From Cudoniella acicularis (Eukaryota > Ascomycota > Leotiomycetes > Helotiales > Helotiaceae), in the NCBI GenBank assembly GCA_013054445.1, contig JAAMPI010000059.1, positions 1 through 64,000 of the forward strand: a DNA stretch of 64,000 nt, written 5' to 3'. Each line of letters starts with the position of its first letter. Position 1 is the stretch's first letter. Made by a program: the position numbers and the translations under genes. The notes beneath the pieces were generated by a model, which worked only from the letters and a program-made list of their open reading frames with translations, did no database searches and had not been told where the DNA came from. Below, piece by piece: positions 46,621-59,307 of the stretch.

Positions 46621-48468
46621 TTAGACGAAAGGAGCAGGGTAGAGACCTGTCTCATCCTTCTGTTCGTCACCACCCAACTGACTCTTCGCAAGCTTCGATC
46701 GTTCCCTTAACTTATGTCCATACTTGAACATAACAAACGGGATGAAAGTCAAGAGCGTTCCAAAAAGAGCCAGAATGAGACCAGCATACTGCGAGCCCAC
46801 ATTATGGAAGAATTGCGAGGCAAATAGTGGCGCTACACCTCCGAGTGTATTCCGCATAAGACCCTGGCCCGCGATAGCAGAGGAGGAGTTTTCCCCATAG
46901 CAGTCGGAAGTGTAACTGTAAGTCGATTCGAAAATAAAGAAGAGACCAACAGCGATAGGTACAAGGGCAATCGTCGGCGCGATCCAGGGCAGATATCCAT
47001 ATTGCGTGAAGCTGTAGATGAAAAGTCCGAGGGGCAGGAAGGCTGAACCCCACATGGCGCCATAGAGTCTACTCTCGGGCAGGGTCTTCCTATCGTTCGC
47101 CTTCATTATCTGCTTGTACTTCCTAATTTGCAAGAAGTTCGCTGCAAAACCGATCGTGGCGCCGATACATAGGGAAATGTATGGAAAGCCGGCAACACCT
47201 TTGCCCCAGCCTCGCTTCTCTTGAAATGTGATCGGGATGACCGAGAGGAAGAGGAAGGTGACGCACCAGGCGAAGGCAATCCACAGACCGAAAGCGAAGA
47301 CGACGGGTTCGGTGACAAGCATGTGGACTGCTTTGATAGAAGAGTTGTGCAACATTTCCTTGATGTTCTTGGCTTCCAAGTCCATAGATGCTTTGTAGCG
47401 CTCGTCGCCTGTCACTATACGGAGCGCTTTGGCGCGCTTGTGGAGGGTTACACCCCCGCGAGTTTCCCGTAGACAGACAAGTATTACCGCGAGCAAGGGG
47501 ATGTTGGCGAGTCCTTGGATGCCTTCAATCCAGCGCCATCCAATGGTTTCGTTGATGAAGCCGGCATAAATGGGGGCTCCGACTGTTCCGAGGATAGCCA
47601 CATAGGAGAAACAAGCCATTGGGCCTGCTCTATGATCTGGGCGGTATATATCACTGAAAGTTCCTCCAACAAGAATGGTTCCTACACATCCAAAGAGACC
47701 TGATAGTGTTCTCATGACAAGGATTGTTGCAATGTTCTTGCCGAGTGCAAGACCGATGAAGATAATGACGAAGCAGGTGTAGGCCCCAACGTAGATGACT
47801 CTTCGTCCAACAAGCTCGCAGAACGGTGCTAAGAATAATGGTGCGAGGGCACAAGCAAAGTTGAAGCAAAAGAGTCCTAGCTGGCCCAACTCGTTCGATA
47901 CACCGAGATCCTCCACCATGCTATCGATACCGCTACTGTATGCTGTCGTGGCTAACCCAATAAATAGGGTCATGAGACAGAGAAGGAGAGTGATGAACGC
48001 TTTTCTTCCTTTGCTCCAATTGAAAGGCTGTTGAAAGTTTGGAATCAGCACTTGTTCAGGCAAGACTTTGAAGTATCAGGGAAATTGGATATTTATAGTT
48101 GCAATAGTTTGAAATGCCTTTTGGAGAAAAATATTTGTCCTTACATCCTCCTTATCCCCCTTAACAAACTTGAGTAGAATATACTCTTGGTCGTTCTTAT
48201 AGGTGATCTCGGTCAGGGTCAAAGGCATATCAATGTCCACCTCTTTCAATGACCCATCATCTGGATTGTCCGAAACGTTTCCATTCAGTTCCTTGAGAAA
48301 TGAACCCCCAGCTATCCGGCCCTTTTTTGGTGTTTTGTTCTTATTTTCTTCTTGTTTAGTCGAGGGCATATCTGGTGACGATTTCTCTTTGGTAGCCGCA
48401 GGAAGACCAGCATCCTCTCGTTTTTCCAGAGCTTCTACGTCCGCATTGTTATGTTGATTTGTCGACAT
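46621..48468 (-). CDS. MFS transporter, DHA1 family (drug/polyamine type)
   Basis: Proton-coupled major facilitator of the plasma membrane. Two exons in transcript order, 48468-48145 and 48027-46621, give 576 residues. About 108 residues of charged cytosolic N-terminus end in KFVKGDKED, joined to PFNWSKGRKAFITLLLCLMT. This restores the DPxNWxxxRK signature at the start of TM1 seen in DHA1 multidrug/polyamine carriers. Twelve hydrophobic spans can be counted. Motif A-like ELVGRRVIYVGAYT lies after TM2, MRTLSGLFGCVGTILVGGTF in TM4, and APIYAGFINETIGWRWIEGI in TM5-6. The central loop is long and charged. The intron acceptor at TTTCAACAG was chosen for this motif. The substrate is unknown: azoles, polyamines and toxins are all possible for the family. 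Confidence 0.88.
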
Positions 48469-49661
48469 CTTGTAGGACTTTGGAGACGATCAAGTTTCGA
48501 GAGGTCCCAGAGGGAGGGATTTCTTTCTGATATTGATCCATTGTCAAGGCCCTTAGGTCTTGGTAACATGGAAAGTGGATCAATCAACAAAGCCATAGCC
48601 CGAATTTCCCTATCGCGTTCTGTCGTCATAGCCAGAGGCACCGACATAGCACCGTCGTATGTTTTGAAGAATTCTCGGTGAAATGTCAATTGACGGCTAG
48701 AAAATACCCATATTTATTTAATGGATCATGGTCTAGTTTTACCAACCACGTCAAGACAGAGGTGGGTCTGTCGCTCGACTCGCCTCCCGTTATGTTTTTA
48801 GACCGCCGACGATTTGGCGAGCAGGCCCCGAGTTCGTATCGTAGGAATTATCAGATAATGATTAGTAGAAATGATAGAAACCTTTTCAACTTTTGATGGT
48901 TCTTGATCATTTTAGCAATATTTATGACTTATACGTATAGTAAATAACTCGTAAAATGAGTTTATTAATAAATCACAACTTGAAGAGCAAAAAGAGGAGA
49001 ATTATCTCACGTGAAAGTACTCACAACAGAGCGGAATAACCGCAGAAACCCGACGCTATGAGATGACGCCAATTTTAGCTCCCGGATCCATCGTCAGAAG
49101 CCGGCTGCCGTTAGCCAGTAGGATTTTGACATAAGAACTTATTTAGAGCCTTAGAATTTTAAAGTTCAGGAGGCTCTTATCAAAGGAAATTCCGACTCGT
49201 TCTCGAAGTAAGACTAATCAGGACTAGTCATGAGCAAGACGGCACTCCACCAACCTCGCATTTTCAAACATACACATGATTGGGGTGCTGGGTTTCTTAT
49301 GCAACGCCATTTCTATCTCGAAGTTTTGCTACCTCTACAGAGGAAAGTGAAAGCGATCGAGATCAAGGTGGCGAATACCCGAGAAAGTGAAGTAGGTGAG
49401 ATCAATTTAATTAAGGCACTTGCCAGGTTCAAGGGTTATAAAATTAATCTGCTATTACATTGCCAAACGATTTGTCTTTGAATGTCGGGTTCTCACCAAT
49501 GACCTGAGGTGTTCAAAGGTCAATTCAGAATTCATATATTATCTCTAGACCGTGAAATCATAACTCTGTCCAAAGTAAAACGACTCTACAACTCCTGAAC
49601 GCCAAAATTCGTGACCAATTATCTCAATCGCTGTAAACATGCGGTAGCAGCCAAAAGCTCC
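48469..49661. other. Intergenic, no supported gene
   Basis: Promoter region of the MFS transporter gene and 3' region of BIR1. The only frames are short and lack domains (for example 49230-49481 plus). AT-rich from about 48850 to 49000. Confidence 0.55.
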
Positions 49662-52469
49662 TTATTCAAGACACTCAATGCCTTCCAAAGCTCTCATAGC
49701 TCTCGTTCCTTCGCTTTCAAAAGTGCTCACCATTCGCTCACAGTCAGCTCGCAATTTTTCTTCGGCCATTTCAGCGTTGTGGTGAATCCATTCCTCAACT
49801 GTCATATTTTTCTCTGGGCTGGTCAAAGCACCATTCTTTGTTTTTTCCGCCTCTTCTCCAAGAATATCATTCACGTTTGCAATAACATTGCGTCCACCTG
49901 GCGATTTCGTAAAAATTGTATCCAAATCCACACCAGACCATGGATGAAGGCTCTGGAGACCAGCAATTACGTTTCGCTTCGATGGTGACATTGTGGGCGT
50001 CATGACTGCAAGAGGAATGCGTTTTGTAGAGTGTGGGGTGGCAATTTTTTTTCGTGGCAGCAGAAGGCTTTGAAGAAGGTGGGTGATTCTCAGCATCTGA
50101 CGACTGTGGAGATTGGGATGGTGTTTCCTCCCTTGGAGGGGGAGTAGGCGAGCGAGTTGGTTGGAAAGCTACTTTGCTCTTTACGAGTTTTGGCTTGAGG
50201 GGCAGCAGAGCGGAATCTGCTGTGTTATCCAGTTCCATAAGAGCTTCCTGGGCTACCGGGGCTGCCTTCGGTGGACGACCTCTTGGCCTCGCCGCTTTGG
50301 GCGTTTCAAGAAGTTCGGGCACTTCGGGAGCCGGCGTATAGAAGGTATCCTCCGTGATACTGACCTCTTCCGCGTGGATAATTCTCTTTCCCTTTGTGGC
50401 AGATGGGACAGGCGCCTCAGGTTCAACACTATCTTCAGGTTGCGTGGGACCATGCACGATTTCTTTGATTTTTCGACTCGGAGCCTTCTTTCCCCCCATC
50501 CCTTTTTTCATTGTGCTTCCCCGGTGAGTTGACCCACCTCGGACAACTGTTGATTGGCTGGCTATACTAGCATCAGTTTCGTTGCCTGAATCTAGATTAT
50601 GGCCATCTCTCGATTCATGGGTGTCATGAATATTGGACGTCTCATTGCTATTAGTAGATAATATAGATCCTCTAGTAGCTCTCCCGGGTAATTTTCGTGC
50701 TGGTTGTCTAGAAGATGCTCTCTGTCTCTGGGGCTGAACAATTGGGGATGAGTGTTGAATAGAAATACTGTGCTCCAATTCAGTAGCTATTTGCTGAGAT
50801 GCTTCCTCTTCGGCAATTCGCTCTGCCTCTGCCTCAGCCTGTGCCTGTGCGGCTTTTCGTGCCGCAGCTTGTTGTTTGGCTGACACCTTTCGTGGCTGCT
50901 TTCCCTTTGCACTTTTTGCTTTTGGCAATGGCTTCGAGTCGATTTCTATAGCTTCGAGTTCTGCATCGATTTCAGCTTCATCAACCTCCCTCGGCTCTAC
51001 TCCGAACATGGCATGATCGGGATTGGCTATTTTGGTTGAACGATTGTTCTTTTTGGAAGACACAGTATTGGCAGTTGGCGGCTCTTCGTCATCTATAAGA
51101 CGGCGTTCCAGATCTGCCTCCAATGCCGCATCTATCTCATCGTCATTCGGGACTTGAGCTCGCAATGGAGCGATAAATGCATTTGAAACTTTTCGTGATG
51201 TTCTGGTTGATGTGCGACCCTTCCTACCCTTTGGATTTGTGACTTCTTGCGGTGCCTCATCAGCAGCCCCAAGCACTGAGTCTTCTGTTGTGCTCGCCCT
51301 TGTTCTAGTTGCTCTCCGTTTCGCCGGAGGAGCAACAGCCTCAATGGTGACTGATGAATCATGATCCTGCTCGCTTTTCCGCTTTCTTCCCCGAGTTGGT
51401 TTTGGTGCTGGATCAACCTTGACTTCAGAATTATCGTCTTCTGGTTCTGCCACAACCTCGATAGGCTCAGCCTTTTTTAACTCTAGTCTTCTTTCCTTTG
51501 ACCGGAGCCTTTTTAGCCTTCCCCATTCTTTTCGCGGTGGCGTTTGTTGCAGTAGTGAGAATACTATCTCCTTCCTCGGCTGGGAGGTCAGTAATTGATG
51601 CTGCGTCGGAAGCAATTGTGAAACTCGATTGTGTTGATAGTCGTGAAGCCTTCGACGCTCTTTTCGACTTGGTTCTCTTCACAGCCGGACTTTGTTTGTG
51701 ATTGTTGACAAGTAAGAAGAAAGGGCAATCGGGGGACCGATTGAAGTGCTCGTCCCTTCCCAAATTAGAAAAGCGGCTAGAATAGTTGTCACTGAACAAA
51801 CTTACAAAGGTCTATCCGTCGCTTCCCAGCCATCTAATGCCAGCGCACAATACGCGCAAGTTGCCATGTCATCGGATTCATAAGTGGGTGTATACTTCCA
51901 TCCCGCGTCGACCATCTACACACAGTCAGCAAAGATAAAAATCTACTACACAGATTCGCCGCACCTGTTTTACTTTACACTTCCAACCTTTCTTACCCTC
52001 GTACGGCCATTTATCAGCAAATGTAGCCTTCCGTGCTTCAATCATCCTTTTGCTAGACGGGTATTCTTCACTTAGATCCCCGTCTTGTTGCTCGATGGTC
52101 GCGACAATTGCCCAACCGCAATCTGGAGAGTGTTTTAGATGTTCTGCGAGAGGGTCGTCATCCTCTTCCCACCCATCCATATTTCTATGGCAAAGAAAAC
52201 AGGCAACATTGTCGGGATTTGACTGAATTGGGTAGTAAAATAATCCTGCTTTTGCAAACTTTACATCCATTAGCTAGGGCTTCGAAGAAGCAATAAAAGG
52301 TAGAGCATACTGCTTCTGTTGACATATGTTTATGGGGCCATTTCACAGGCTTTGGCGCCTTCGAACTCGCGTTTGATGCTCGGCGCTTTGACAGTTGTTG
52401 TGTTGTTTGGAATGATTGTAGACGACTCTCATATGTAAAGTATTGATCGGCGACATCTTCGACTGCCAT
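49662..52469 (-). CDS. BIR1: Survivin homologue Bir1, two frame discrepancies
   Basis: Inner-centromere subunit of the chromosomal passenger complex (with Aurora kinase and INCENP). Exons in transcript order: 52469-52311, 52258-51965, 51915-51806 and 51755-49662. Two BIR zinc folds are complete: CFLCHRNMDGWEEDDDPLAE with HLKHSPDC, and CAYCALALDGWEATDRPLDE with HFNRSPDC, as in fission yeast Bir1. A long Lys/Ser/Glu-rich disordered middle follows, with a GRPPKAAP AT-hook-like motif and an Ala/Glu coiled coil (AEAEAERIAEEEASQQIATE). The C-terminus MTVEEWIHHNAEMAEEKLRA is conserved. The reading frame breaks twice, at a run of six A (51473-51478) and a run of eight A (50045-50052). Removing one A from each gives an uninterrupted protein of about 884 residues. 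The family call is secure; integrity of the gene is not. Confidence 0.87.
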
Positions 52470-53743
52470 TTTGGTTACTCAATTGGAGCGACGCCGATTT
52501 ATGTGCGTCTTGCTTCCTGCTCCGAGGAAAGCAGTATGTGTCGATGGGTAGACTGCTTGTCGATCGCGTCGCAGAGGTTTAGCGTGTGGTGGATATGTAA
52601 ATTGCCCGCCGCTGATAGAAAGATTATAGCGAAAAGGCCGTTCGTTAATCATATGCAATTGACGCGTCCTATTGCTGAGAATGAATCGATAGGCGTGGGG
52701 GCAAAAGAGGATTAGGAGAATTGTCGATGTCACCCAGGTTTGTTTACTTCGGGACAAATCCGGCAGCAAGACTAGCGCGTCTAGTCACGCGTGCACAATC
52801 ACGAGACAGAGGGGCTTCTCCGATCATGTGACCGGGATCAGGACTACTTTTTTCTTTCTGAACCAACAAAGTGTTTTTTTAAAAAAAAGAGAGGTTTAAT
52901 TTAAGTGTGTTTAAATCTTTAATTACTAAATGCCAGGGCCTTAATAGAGATTGTTTCCTGTTATTGAATTTGTGAACTATAGTACACAAATCAAAAAGAG
53001 AGGAGTGAAAGTACATAGTCATTGGTCAATCTTTCATAAGATAGAATTTGTACTACTTCTATAGAGCGTTCTAGCTTAGGATAAAATCTATCAGCTTGCT
53101 ATAGAGCACAATTAGAACTTCTTGGAAACTTTGAAACCGCCGCCTTCTACTCCCCTGATAAGCCAATTACCGGCAATTATTCGAATTAGCTTCTGACACG
53201 CATGAAGGTAGACTTGGAGTCTTTGAAGAGTTGAGTTGGGTTGCAAACGGAAAAAAACTATAAAATAAGTAAATTAAGTAGCCCCTGAGAAATTCCACAC
53301 ATGCATAACTCGACATAGGGTTATACTAAGTTAACAGTTGCCCAATTGAGCTCTTGTGATGTTTAATTAGTTGTCCGCGGAAGTAATCAAATTTCTGGAA
53401 TGACTTTCTGAATGTAAGGGAACATGAAAAACTGTAAATCACACATCAGGAACATCGGGTTATATCAAGATTTTGATATATTCCCAAAACCCACTCCAAG
53501 AAAGTAGACACGAATGCTAGTCGCGGGCCCAAATCACCACCAAGCACCCAGCCTAACCAACCAACCGACCAGCCCTCGACCAAGGAAACCTGCAAGCCTC
53601 GCCACCCCGCCCGTCTCCCAATCCCCCAAATTCGTACTAAAGAATGGCTGATAGAACTATTGTCCACGAAATACTTATTTTTTGCCTGAAAGAATGTGAG
53701 CTAATTGAAACCCAAGGTGCTGCCAATCTTATTGCGCCCTATA
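52470..53743. other. Intergenic, no supported gene
   Basis: Upstream of BIR1 and downstream of the DUF4360 gene. AT-rich with poly-T and poly-A tracts near 52870-52890. No domain-bearing frame; a minus-strand frame at 53446-53667 is not convincing. Confidence 0.55.
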
Positions 53744-54566
53744 CTAACACGTCTGCCATTGGACGCCAATAATGTATGTAATTTTGCCATCGATAGAATC
53801 TTCCGTGATGAGACCGGTGCCATTTGTAGAGGTGCTTGTCAAGCGGACTTGAGAGTTGATGTTGAGGGGAAGGGCGGCTCCACATGGCGACCAGATCGTA
53901 GAACTGAAGGGGATCTTGTCGCTAACCGCATAATCACCAGACATGGGTCCCTTAAAAGTGCTCTGGGTAGAAGCTTGAGTGCTTGCTGTGTTTGGATAAT
54001 TTTGTCAGCAGCCTCTTAAACCGTCTAAATGCGGAATTCGTCCTGAAAATTACATACATCCAGAGAAGTAATATGTTGCTGACTGCACACCAGTCACTCC
54101 GGCATCAAGGGCTGCGTATCCTCTGAAATCTGTACCGAGAACACTGTACTGGAAGCCAGAGGGATATTGGAGGTTAACGTTCAGCTGACAATTTACGCGG
54201 TTCTTCGTAACGGCAACTCCAGGGCCAAGTGATGCCATGAACGTATCAAAGATAAGCGTAAATCTAAGAGCGTAGATTGGAGTCAGCATGCTAATTCTCT
54301 AGAAGGAAGAATGTGACAAACGTTTGGCGATCTGCAGAGATGAACGATCCCACTGATCCTTGGGGGCAACCACTTCCGCCATAAGAGATGGAGTTAATGG
54401 TGACCAAAGATGGGTTTGGTGCGACCACGCTCGATGTTGCGGCGGGGGTTGAATCAACTGGGCTACCAATGGTAACCCCAAGTTGTGGTGGAGTTGGTGC
54501 ATCGCGATCGGCCGGAGCAGCAATAACTGCTGCAGCAAGTGCAAGGAGTGGCAAAAAAGAAAGCAT
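53744..54566 (-). CDS. Secreted DUF4360 protein
   Basis: Small secreted protein of the DUF4360 family, common in filamentous fungi; its function is unknown. Three exons in transcript order, 54566-54322, 54263-54058 and 53973-53744, give 226 residues. The signal peptide is MLSFLPLLALAAAVIAAPAD. A short Pro/Thr/Ser linker follows, then the domain: INSISYGGSGCPQGSVGSFI, RQTFTLIFDTFMASLGPG, RVNCQLNVNLQYPSGFQYSV and DFRGYAALDAGVTGVQSATY. It ends in SPCGAALPLNINSQVRLTST and VQWQTC. Conserved Cys residues are consistent with extracellular disulfides. Intron 1 uses a weaker GTTTGT donor, but the junction DRQTFTLIF fits the family. It is upstream of, and reads away from, a large gene-free interval. 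Confidence 0.88.
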
Positions 54567-57500
54567 CTTGGCTAACTATCAATGATAAGATTGTTGATTG
54601 GAGAGTGCTGAGGATGTTTGACAAAGGCGTGAGTGATGACTGAGATTGAGATGTGGAGGGTCAATGAGACCTTTATATCTGCAGCAATTGCCATGGTGGC
54701 CGTGGGTGGTATAACGGATGATTGTCACCCGTGTCGATATTAGATTCCAGGCAGTAGAGTTTTGCTCTGGTATTTTTGTTTACTCTTGGTGACGGTAAGC
54801 CTGTTCCTGCTCCGCGTTTTTGTCTGAACTGGGGTTTGTGGCCCCGCAGCAATATGAGAAACGCCACAGCTGTAAGGGATCTGTGGGCTGACAAGTACAA
54901 TACGAACTACTGCAATCGTAGTATACATCGGATAAAGATAGGCGACATTGTAGGTCTTGGTAGACGCTGGAAAGAAAGAAAGAAAGTGGACTGTGTACCC
55001 AGGCGGTAGGATGCTCCCAACGTGCAGCTTGCGACAGAGGCGCGTACCGTGAGAAAACGTGGCTTGTGAGGTGCTTGTGACTGCAACTCATATCGGGTTG
55101 AAATATTTTTATATTGACGCTGCTAAGTATAGATGCAAAGTAAGCCTGTCAAATGATGTGGAGGGCCAGCCAAAGCAGCCCGAGTCCCGAACACGGGACA
55201 GGTACATGAAATGGATTCACCTTACCCTGAAATATAGGAATTGGGAAGAACAACACGTATCTTGATCATTCGGACTTATGAAGACGCACTAGAATGGCAC
55301 TTACATCTGGTGAGTGTCCAGTATCCAGTACCAGCACCCAGATAGGTAATTGTCATTCATAACTTGCTCTGGCCCGTGACCCGGCGCTAGAGGCAGAAGT
55401 GGAGCTCAGGGTGCCCAATTCGCTGGACCAGGCAAAGCTGTGGCTTGAACAGTCCAAATCCACGCCCCTGTCGCTTAGGCCAATATCAAACGGTTTGTAT
55501 ACGCACCAAAGCCAGAGGCCGATACCTAGATCTCGTCGATCAGCAGGGAGGGAGATTACCGAGCGCATCTCGAAATCTCTCCGCAACCCCCGCCACCGCC
55601 AAAGCTCTTGAGCCTCACACCTCTCGTTGAAGCCTTCGATCACGGATGCTAACCGGTAACCATGACCTCCTAGCTTTCGGAAAGTAGCGAGTATGTAGAT
55701 TAAGATGACGGGTAGCACGGTTGTTGATTGTCCAGTTTCCGGCGTCGCAGCTTGAGGAATCGCAATTCGACGTTTAGGCACGAGAGTAGCGGACAGTGAC
55801 ACCAGGCCATTTTTTTCGTAAGAAAGTAGCCAAGCAGCCAAGGAGACTCCTTAATGGCAATGAGCAGAGGCGCAGTCGTGGCGACACATGGAATGGCAGA
55901 TAGCGGGTGGATGGTATGACGTCTGGGATGAAAGAAATAAGGTTGGTCCCCAAATCGCCTTAATCGCCTATCGTTTGTGGGGAAAGCACAGGGGTTTGAA
56001 TTGACCTTAGGTAAGCACCACCGCGCTTTTCGCAACGTCCAGCTTCTAATATCCGGCAATGTAAATACTATTTGCCTAAGCCTTTTCATCCAGCGAACTG
56101 CTTTGGCGACAGCACAATACACCTCTACATTGGCCACGGCCGCCAGGTCCTTCACTATCGAACCATGTCCCCAAGCCTGGGGGTTTCAGGCACCACCAGG
56201 AACAAGCAAGTGAAAAAGTTGCCAGTGGCCCCGAAGTGGCTCAAAAGCTCGGGATGAATTGAGCCATCAGCCTACGGTGAAAAGTTTGATTTACCAAACT
56301 CTATTTTAGGAATTGAAGAGGGCCTCAACATGGAATTGGGATTGTGCGCATCCTGGTGGTTGGGAAGACCCCGTCGTAAAATATCTGATTTACACTCTCA
56401 GCTGGCCTTCGACGAAGGAATGCCCGACTGCACTTGCGAAAACACGACATGTGCTAAAAGGAAACGATACCACGAAGTACAGCCAGGCATGGAATTTGTC
56501 TCGCTGCGAATTATTGAGGATGGCATTACGAAATGACCTGATCATATCAGATGACAGACCGACAAGGAGAGACTGTTACTTGTCTGGTCTCTATCTCATA
56601 CAGGGCTATTGGGAGCCGTTCTCTTGGCACAAAATATTTTTGCACGTCCAAATTAAATACTGCTAGGCAGACAAGTCACGAAAGCCAGTGCCCATTTATG
56701 CCGGTAGCTGGACTAGAATAAACCGCACGCAAGGTATCAGTGAAGAAGTATCTTCGGCACATTATTGCCGGTCCGCCGCTCCGATTTACAGCATGTATAT
56801 GTATTCAGCTATTCGAGAATTTCCTTTCAGTTTCTATCCAGATTTCGGAACGACTATTGTCGTAAAAGAAATGCCAAGACAAGGCACGGTTATATCGAGG
56901 TTTTTTACTTCGGTTGAAGTACAACGAAGCTGCCTAGTTTTCCAACGGCTGGATACGAGGTCGATCTGGGGACACCATCGCGTGCCGCTGGGGGTGATCG
57001 CCCACTTTGGCCGATGGTTCTTACCAAAAATGGGCATTATTTGTCTTTTGCGGCCCTCGGATCGATCCGAAGATGCCTCCGTCGTTCCATCCCGTCTCTG
57101 AAAAAAACCTCAAGGCAACAGTCAATGCAGTCCATACAGACGAGATGTGTAAAAATAGGTCAGGCATGCACAAATCCTTGTGTTCCGGTTCATCGGATGG
57201 GGCGATATTGTGGCTTGCTTTAATATCAGCCTCTACATCTAGCCTACGAGCAACATCACGATTCACGTTCGGCTATGATATCGTTTAGAAATGTCACGTC
57301 TTAAAGAGGAAAATCAAGCCTGCATAGCGTTTTCTGGTCAATCAACGATTGAAGATGTAAAGGAGGTTTAAGTTTCGCAAATGTTCTTCACGGCGGTACC
57401 AATTTCCGTTATCCCGAACGATTTGAGGATGTTTTTTGGCCGAAGCGGCCTCCCATTTTATTCTTCGCCTTTAGAAGGCGACCGGGTTTTTTTTTGGCTT

Positions 57501-59307
57501 TTTACAATTGACAAGCAACATTGCCTTCAAGGACTCTTGAGAATTTCTTCATTGTGGGACCAATTTTGGACCCTGCGCATTTGCGCTGTCATCAATATCA
57601 TTATCCATAGGCCTACTGACCACTTTCGTATTCATTTTCCGACCTTTTCGTCTCGCAAAAGCTCCCAAGAATATCTACTTTTTATATAAAGAAAGGCTCG
57701 AGGGACTCAAGCTGAGCATGTGACCTCTCGACTTCCATTCAATTGATGCACACCCCCGGATCAAAGTCAGAAATAGCATGCTCACTGAAACAGACGGCAT
57801 TTTCATATTTCATTTGAAATAAGTTAAGTGCATTCCATTGCCTTCTTCAGAAGATTGCATTCGCAAATTTCGTTCTCGCAACACCAGTTACACCATCACG
57901 CACGCCCACAGAAAACACCACAAATTTTGTGGAAGTGTCCAAAAAACAATAATCCTCCTACCTGTGTAATTGATTTTTCCTCACCTTGAGCTTCTGTTCG
58001 TCTCCAACCAACCTCCTTGGCGCTAACCTAGGCCAAGCTTATAATCATTGCGTCACAGATTCACGCCGTTCCAATTTCTGACAGCTATCTAAGGATACAT
58101 TTTCCCAGTTACTTAACAAGCATGGGCTCATATCGACGAGAATGCTCTACAACCTTTTGGAGTTACACCCAACTTGAAATTAAAACACCCCGGCTCTATT
58201 CATTTCACAAGCCATCCCAATGTTTTTCGAGCGAAAATTGAAAGGTTGGAGGGTATTAAACTGGAAATTTCACTGACTGGGTCATAAGGGGCTTTTCAGT
58301 GATTCCACACCTAATACAGACATAATCATACCAACAGCACTCCTGGGGATTTGAACTTTTACATTGGGATGCGCTACTAATCTACGGCAGAATAAGGAGC
58401 CTCTGAATCTGCGCCAAAATGGTCACCCTGTACGAATTTGCATCACGAAGTACGAGTTTCTTGTTCTGAGAATCCTCGCAAAGCACTGTATGTACATGTA
58501 AGCTATTCTGCTTCTCCCACCTCTCTAATCTGCAAGCTTCGATATCACGGTCAATATTACTAAGAGAAAAAAAGAGGAAAAAAGGAAATGCAGTTATTAA
58601 TCAAAGCCCCCCGCTTTACTCCTTTTACCCTAGAATGTAAAGACCCAATTAACAAGCTCTAACTCCTCTCTCCCCGTATAGACTCCTTGCTATATATGAA
58701 ACCTCATTACAAAATCATACCAACTAACCCACTTTCCACTTGTCCACCTCCATTCGTACCAAATACCACAAGTATCATAAACAACAGCTAACCTTGTAGC
58801 TCAAGCCCTAAAACAAAAGAAAAAAAAAGAAAAAGCCCACGGTCTGCCTGTCTATCGGTAGCCGCATATGCACGACACCGACTGGCTCCGTCGTCTTCGG
58901 AGCTATCGCCTGGGGAACCCTGTCCTTGCTATCGGCGAGGCTGGCTGCCCCTGGCTAACGGTATTTGCTTGCTTGCATGCTCTTGCGAACAATGGCAAGA
59001 TTTAGCAAACAAGGAATGAAATAGCTTGATTGAGTCGCTTCACTATCCAGTTAGCGAAGCATTGAACGTTTTATTAAATCTGATAATCGTCCGGACATCA
59101 CTCGATTCTGAAAAGGCTCTGTAAAATACAGCTTTAGACTGTTTGAAGGGTACTGTACAGTACAAGTAATTCGCAATCTGAGCACTAAATGCAAAGAAAT
59201 GGCTGTACAGATATGCAATTACAGAAGTTACGCTACAGCAAGGATATACACTCGCTCTTGCCTTTTCACCAACCCACCCAAAACCCACTGTTCGTTCAAT
59301 GCGTGAC
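54567..59307. other. 4.7 kb interval without supported gene
   Basis: Many short frames on both strands (for example 55353-55841 minus, 55700-56155 minus, 56313-56666 plus, 56688-57101 plus), none with a recognisable domain, good start context or splice structure. A GAAA microsatellite lies near 54971-54986. The part from about 57700 to 59000 is AT-rich. Decayed genes or transposon remnants could be hidden here, but nothing in the sequence lets me name them. Confidence 0.5.

Noticed and set aside
55353..57289. Series of 90-160 codon frames on both strands
   Set aside because: They overlap, have no recognisable motifs and cannot be linked by plausible introns. Possible pseudogenes, but unsupported.
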